Of a stretch of 6,873 nt of DNA, positions 4,801-6,873 are shown piece by piece (position 1 is the first letter of the stretch; each line of letters opens with the position of its first letter). The stretch comes from Nitrososphaeraceae archaeon (GTDB taxonomy: Archaea; Thermoproteota; Nitrososphaeria; Nitrososphaerales; Nitrososphaeraceae): NCBI GenBank assembly GCA_021155845.1, contig JAJNBK010000148.1, positions 1 through 6,873 of the forward strand, read 5' to 3'. The notes under the pieces were generated by a model that had not been told where the DNA came from, searched no databases, and saw only the letters and a program-made list of their open reading frames with translations. Position numbers and translations under genes: made by a program.

Positions 4801-6351
4801 TTATGGTTGATTTGTTGATAATGGGAGGCTAAATGCAAACATAGCCCCTTTTCCATCAGGATTGTTTTCTGCCCATATGCTACCATCATGATTGTTTTCT
4901 GCCCATATGCTACCATCATGGCATTCTATAATGCTTTTTGAAATAAACAACCCTAATCCAGTTCCTTTTTCAGATTTTGTAGCAAACTTTGTAAATAGCC
5001 TTGGCAAAATCTCAGGATCTATCCCTGCTCCACTATCTTTTACACTCACTATTACTTGTCTGGGGCTACTACTATCATAATCTCTTCCTTCTTCTGTTTC
5101 TTCTCTGTTCATACCCTTTTTTTGTGTCACTTTTGCAGATACCAATATAGTTCCCTCTTTGGTGAATTTTATAGCATTATTTAGTATATTGGAAATGACT
5201 TGGTATATTCTTACTTTATCTGCATCTACGAATATAGCCTCCCTTGGTTCTGTAAATAATATTTTTAATTTATTAGAATCAGTAATTAGCTTTTCTACAT
5301 CTTTTATAACATTTGCTATTTTTTTGTTTATATCAAATTTTTCTTTGTCTAACTTCAATGTCCGGCTTTCTATTCTGGCAACATCTAATATATCGCTAGT
5401 CAGTTTCTGAAGTCTAATCGCATTTCTATGTATTGCCTGTACCATCTCTTCTCTTCTTTCCGGATGGTTTTGCAATAGCTCTGCATATCCTAGAATAGCT
5501 TGTGTAGGTGTTTTCATTTCATGACTTGCTATATGCAGAAACTCATTCTGCATGTCATCACGCAATTTTAATTTGTCATATAGCTTTATCTGGCTCCAGA
5601 AATTCTCAAATATTGCAATATAAGAAGAAACAGTTGGTTTGCTATTTGAGTATGTAGATAATCCTATCGCATCTGCAAAATTCATCTTAGAGTCATCCTT
5701 TTGCTCTATTACTAATGATTCATGCCTATCAACTACCATAGTAGTTACAGTATTAGTTGATGCTGTTGGTACAGTTCGTTCTATATTAAAATTCTCTTTA
5801 TATTCAGGTTGAATCATAGTTGATATGACTTTTTCAATAATGTCAGTTGTGGGTGTAATGATTCTAATGTTTACGTCGCGCTCTTCTGCTGCTTGTCTTA
5901 GTAACTGTATTATACCTATGCCTACTTCTCGATAAAAAGCATTAACAGTAGGAAATATTATTAGAATCTCCTTTTTTGCAGATTTGATTATATTGATAAA
6001 TAAATCTTGTGTCTTTAATGGTCTATAAATGATCTCAGTTTCCCCAGCGCTTATTGCTTCTATATTTTTTATCCTCTCTACAGCATCAACAGAATTATTC
6101 CATAAATCTTCAAATACTGTTTTGAAATGTTCAATATATGGACGTTCATTGCTAAATAGTGCACTATTGATCCCTTCGTCAAATATCATTTTCTCTATTG
6201 AAGCAACAACTTCTCTATCCCCAATTATAAAACTCATTGGTGTTAAAAATTTTGAATGTCTTATTTGCATACCTAAACCTAGAAGTATCCTAATTAATGG
6301 GATCTCTCCCTTTTTTTTCGTACTTCTGAAGAGCTCTTGAACATAAATCAA
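4801..6351 (-). CDS. Sensor histidine kinase, C-terminal two-thirds of a gene split by a frameshift
   Basis: This frame (516 residues from its first ATG) holds most of a cytosolic histidine kinase; no transmembrane segment is visible. It contains the end of a second sensor module (about 15-100, GMQIRH, LFSNERPYIEHFKTVFEDLW), a third module (about 105-262, KSAKKEILIIFPTVNAF, VNIRIITPT, VVDRHESLVIE, IGLSTYSNSK), then HisKA with the phospho-acceptor H277 (ASHEMKTP) and the ATPase domain: N box N388/N391/N392, G1 D439-G443 (DSGAGI), F box (RLFTKF), G2 G463-G467 (GTGLGL). A duplication gives HDGSIWAENN twice (478-497) just after G2. The real protein begins upstream in the other frame (6290-6873); residues 1-14 here read the neighbour's sequence out of frame and are unlikely to be native. 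The kinase motifs are intact, so the lost start and the added loop decide whether it works. Confidence 0.9.
   Translation of the reverse strand: MIYVQELFRSTKKKGEIPLIRILLGLGMQIRHSKFLTPMSFIIGDREVVASIEKMIFDEGINSALFSNERPYIEHFKTVFEDLWNNSVDAVERIKNIEAISAGETEIIYRPLKTQDLFINIIKSAKKEILIIFPTVNAFYREVGIGIIQLLRQAAEERDVNIRIITPTTDIIEKVISTMIQPEYKENFNIERTVPTASTNTVTTMVVDRHESLVIEQKDDSKMNFADAIGLSTYSNSKPTVSSYIAIFENFWSQIKLYDKLKLRDDMQNEFLHIASHEMKTPTQAILGYAELLQNHPERREEMVQAIHRNAIRLQKLTSDILDVARIESRTLKLDKEKFDINKKIANVIKDVEKLITDSNKLKILFTEPREAIFVDADKVRIYQVISNILNNAIKFTKEGTILVSAKVTQKKGMNREETEEGRDYDSSSPRQVIVSVKDSGAGIDPEILPRLFTKFATKSEKGTGLGLFISKSIIECHDGSIWAENNHDGSIWAENNPDGKGAMFAFSLPLSTNQP
4861..4920. repeat. 30-bp perfect tandem duplication in the kinase ATPase domain
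   Basis: Bases 4861-4890 and 4891-4920 are identical (unit begins ATTGTTTTCTGCCC and ends ACCATCATG). In the coding frame this doubles the ten residues HDGSIWAENN between G2 and the last beta strands of the HATPase domain. Most kinases have this motif once before PDGKGAMF, so one copy is an addition. The frame is kept. Confidence 0.97.
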
Positions 6352-6873
6352 AGAATTTACTATCAGTTAACTGGGGCCCTTCTACTACAAAGCACAATGA
6401 AATATTAGAAGAATTTTCAGTTATTCGTATTATATCATCTGAAATTTCATGAGAGTTTTTCGGAATTTCAGTTGTAAAACGGTTGATATCATCTTCAACC
6501 TCTCTTGCCCTTTGTTCTGCAGGAATAGCTTTGATCCACAGGATTTTAAATATATATTTGTAATGGTTTACAATTTCCTTGTCGTTACTATATACAATGT
6601 TGTTAGAAAGTTGGTATTGATTTTCAAAACTACATTGTCTGTCTTGGATTGGGAATTTTTTAGTGGCACAATATTCAAATTCATTAATAGTGAATATTCC
6701 TACGACTTCATCTAGGTGTCGAAGTTCAATACCAAATTTCATTAATTCCTTACATGACTGAATATTATCCTTATTAATTTCGGTGATAATTCTGATCCTT
6801 TTCTGGTCATTCTTTTTATTGAAGAGTTCTTTCATTAATCTATCTTTTGACATTATTATTAAGGAAATAGAAT
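6290..6873 (-). CDS. Sensor histidine kinase, N-terminal sensor part of the split gene, 5' partial
   Basis: This is the upstream portion of the same kinase. It contains a complete first sensor module (RIRIITEINKDNIQSCKELM, GIELRH, IVYSNDKEIVNHYKYIFKILW, PAEQRAREVE) and the start of the second (IIRITENSSNISLCFVVEG, FFDLCSRALQKYEKKG). It then runs into GRDPIN and a stop at 6290-6292. The downstream kinase frame resumes with KKGEIPLIRILLGLGMQIRH. An ATG lies at 6853, but the frame stays open to the window edge, and the residues before it (SISLII) match the first strand of the other modules (EILIIF, ISLCFV), so the true start is probably outside. By itself the product would be a sensor without a kinase. 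The break lies at an A8 run on the coding strand (6311-6318), where about 14 module residues are also absent. Confidence 0.8.
   Translation of the reverse strand, partial: SISLIIMSKDRLMKELFNKKNDQKRIRIITEINKDNIQSCKELMKFGIELRHLDEVVGIFTINEFEYCATKKFPIQDRQCSFENQYQLSNNIVYSNDKEIVNHYKYIFKILWIKAIPAEQRAREVEDDINRFTTEIPKNSHEISDDIIRITENSSNISLCFVVEGPQLTDSKFFDLCSRALQKYEKKGRDPIN

Noticed and set aside
4677..4919. Minus-strand open frame with the repeated peptide MMVAYGQKTI
   Set aside because: The repeat comes from reading the 30-bp kinase duplication in the wrong frame; it is a shadow of the kinase gene.
5159..5410. Plus-strand hydrophobic open frames across the kinase gene (also 4892-5080, 6029-6340, 6449-6715)
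   Set aside because: They are antisense to well-defined histidine kinase domains and have no own start signals.

Overview
The window reads as a low-GC archaeal chromosome segment, most likely from an ammonia-oxidising thaumarchaeon (Nitrososphaeria) and possibly Candidatus Nitrosocosmicus-like. The lineage is inferred from three things: an AT-rich background with TATA-type promoter elements just upstream of starts (for example TTTAAAA 25 nt before the ATG at 669), a cytosolic multi-module sensor histidine kinase of a kind I recall as abundant in these organisms, and the receiver and ribbon-helix-helix proteins nearby. No rRNA, tRNA or CRISPR is present, so the lineage is not proven.

Layout. 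Positions 1-348 hold the C-terminal part of an MntR/DtxR-type metal-dependent repressor, cut by the left edge. After a 320-bp intergenic stretch comes an SRPBCC (START-like) protein (669-1160) and then a small VOC/glyoxalase-fold protein (1212-1556). A 64-residue two-helix membrane protein (1741-1935) follows, and its stop overlaps the remains of a type I restriction-modification methylase gene, hsdM (1935-2515), broken by many frameshifts and a large internal deletion. Positions 2516-2675 are a GC-richer unassigned stretch. A response-regulator receiver gene with a damaged core (2676-3047, minus strand) diverges from a ribbon-helix-helix-like protein of unknown function (3246-3803, plus strand). 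Positions 3804-4800 are about 1 kb without an intact gene, holding a possible decayed small membrane gene, a dispersed repeat and a long-range inverted repeat. From 4801 to the right edge, on the minus strand, lies one sensor histidine kinase gene split into two reading frames.

The main theme is genome decay and small-scale sequence duplication. Four perfect, two-copy tandem duplications of 7, 12, 22 and 30 bp lie in a window of under 7 kb. The 22-bp one shifts the frame of the SRPBCC gene, the 12-bp one adds four residues to the receiver, and the 30-bp one adds ten residues beside the ATP-binding region of the kinase. The receiver has also lost about 20 residues, and the kinase lacks about 14 residues of its second sensor module at the point where the frame breaks. 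The kinase and receiver may once have formed a signalling pair, but both are altered.

The most interesting non-coding signal is a dispersed intergenic repeat of about 50-70 bp. It occurs three times on the same strand (451-506, 1652-1702, 4487-4556) with a shared core TTCGGTG followed by RATGTRAG and an end near TTGACTCT. I do not recognise it as a known element.
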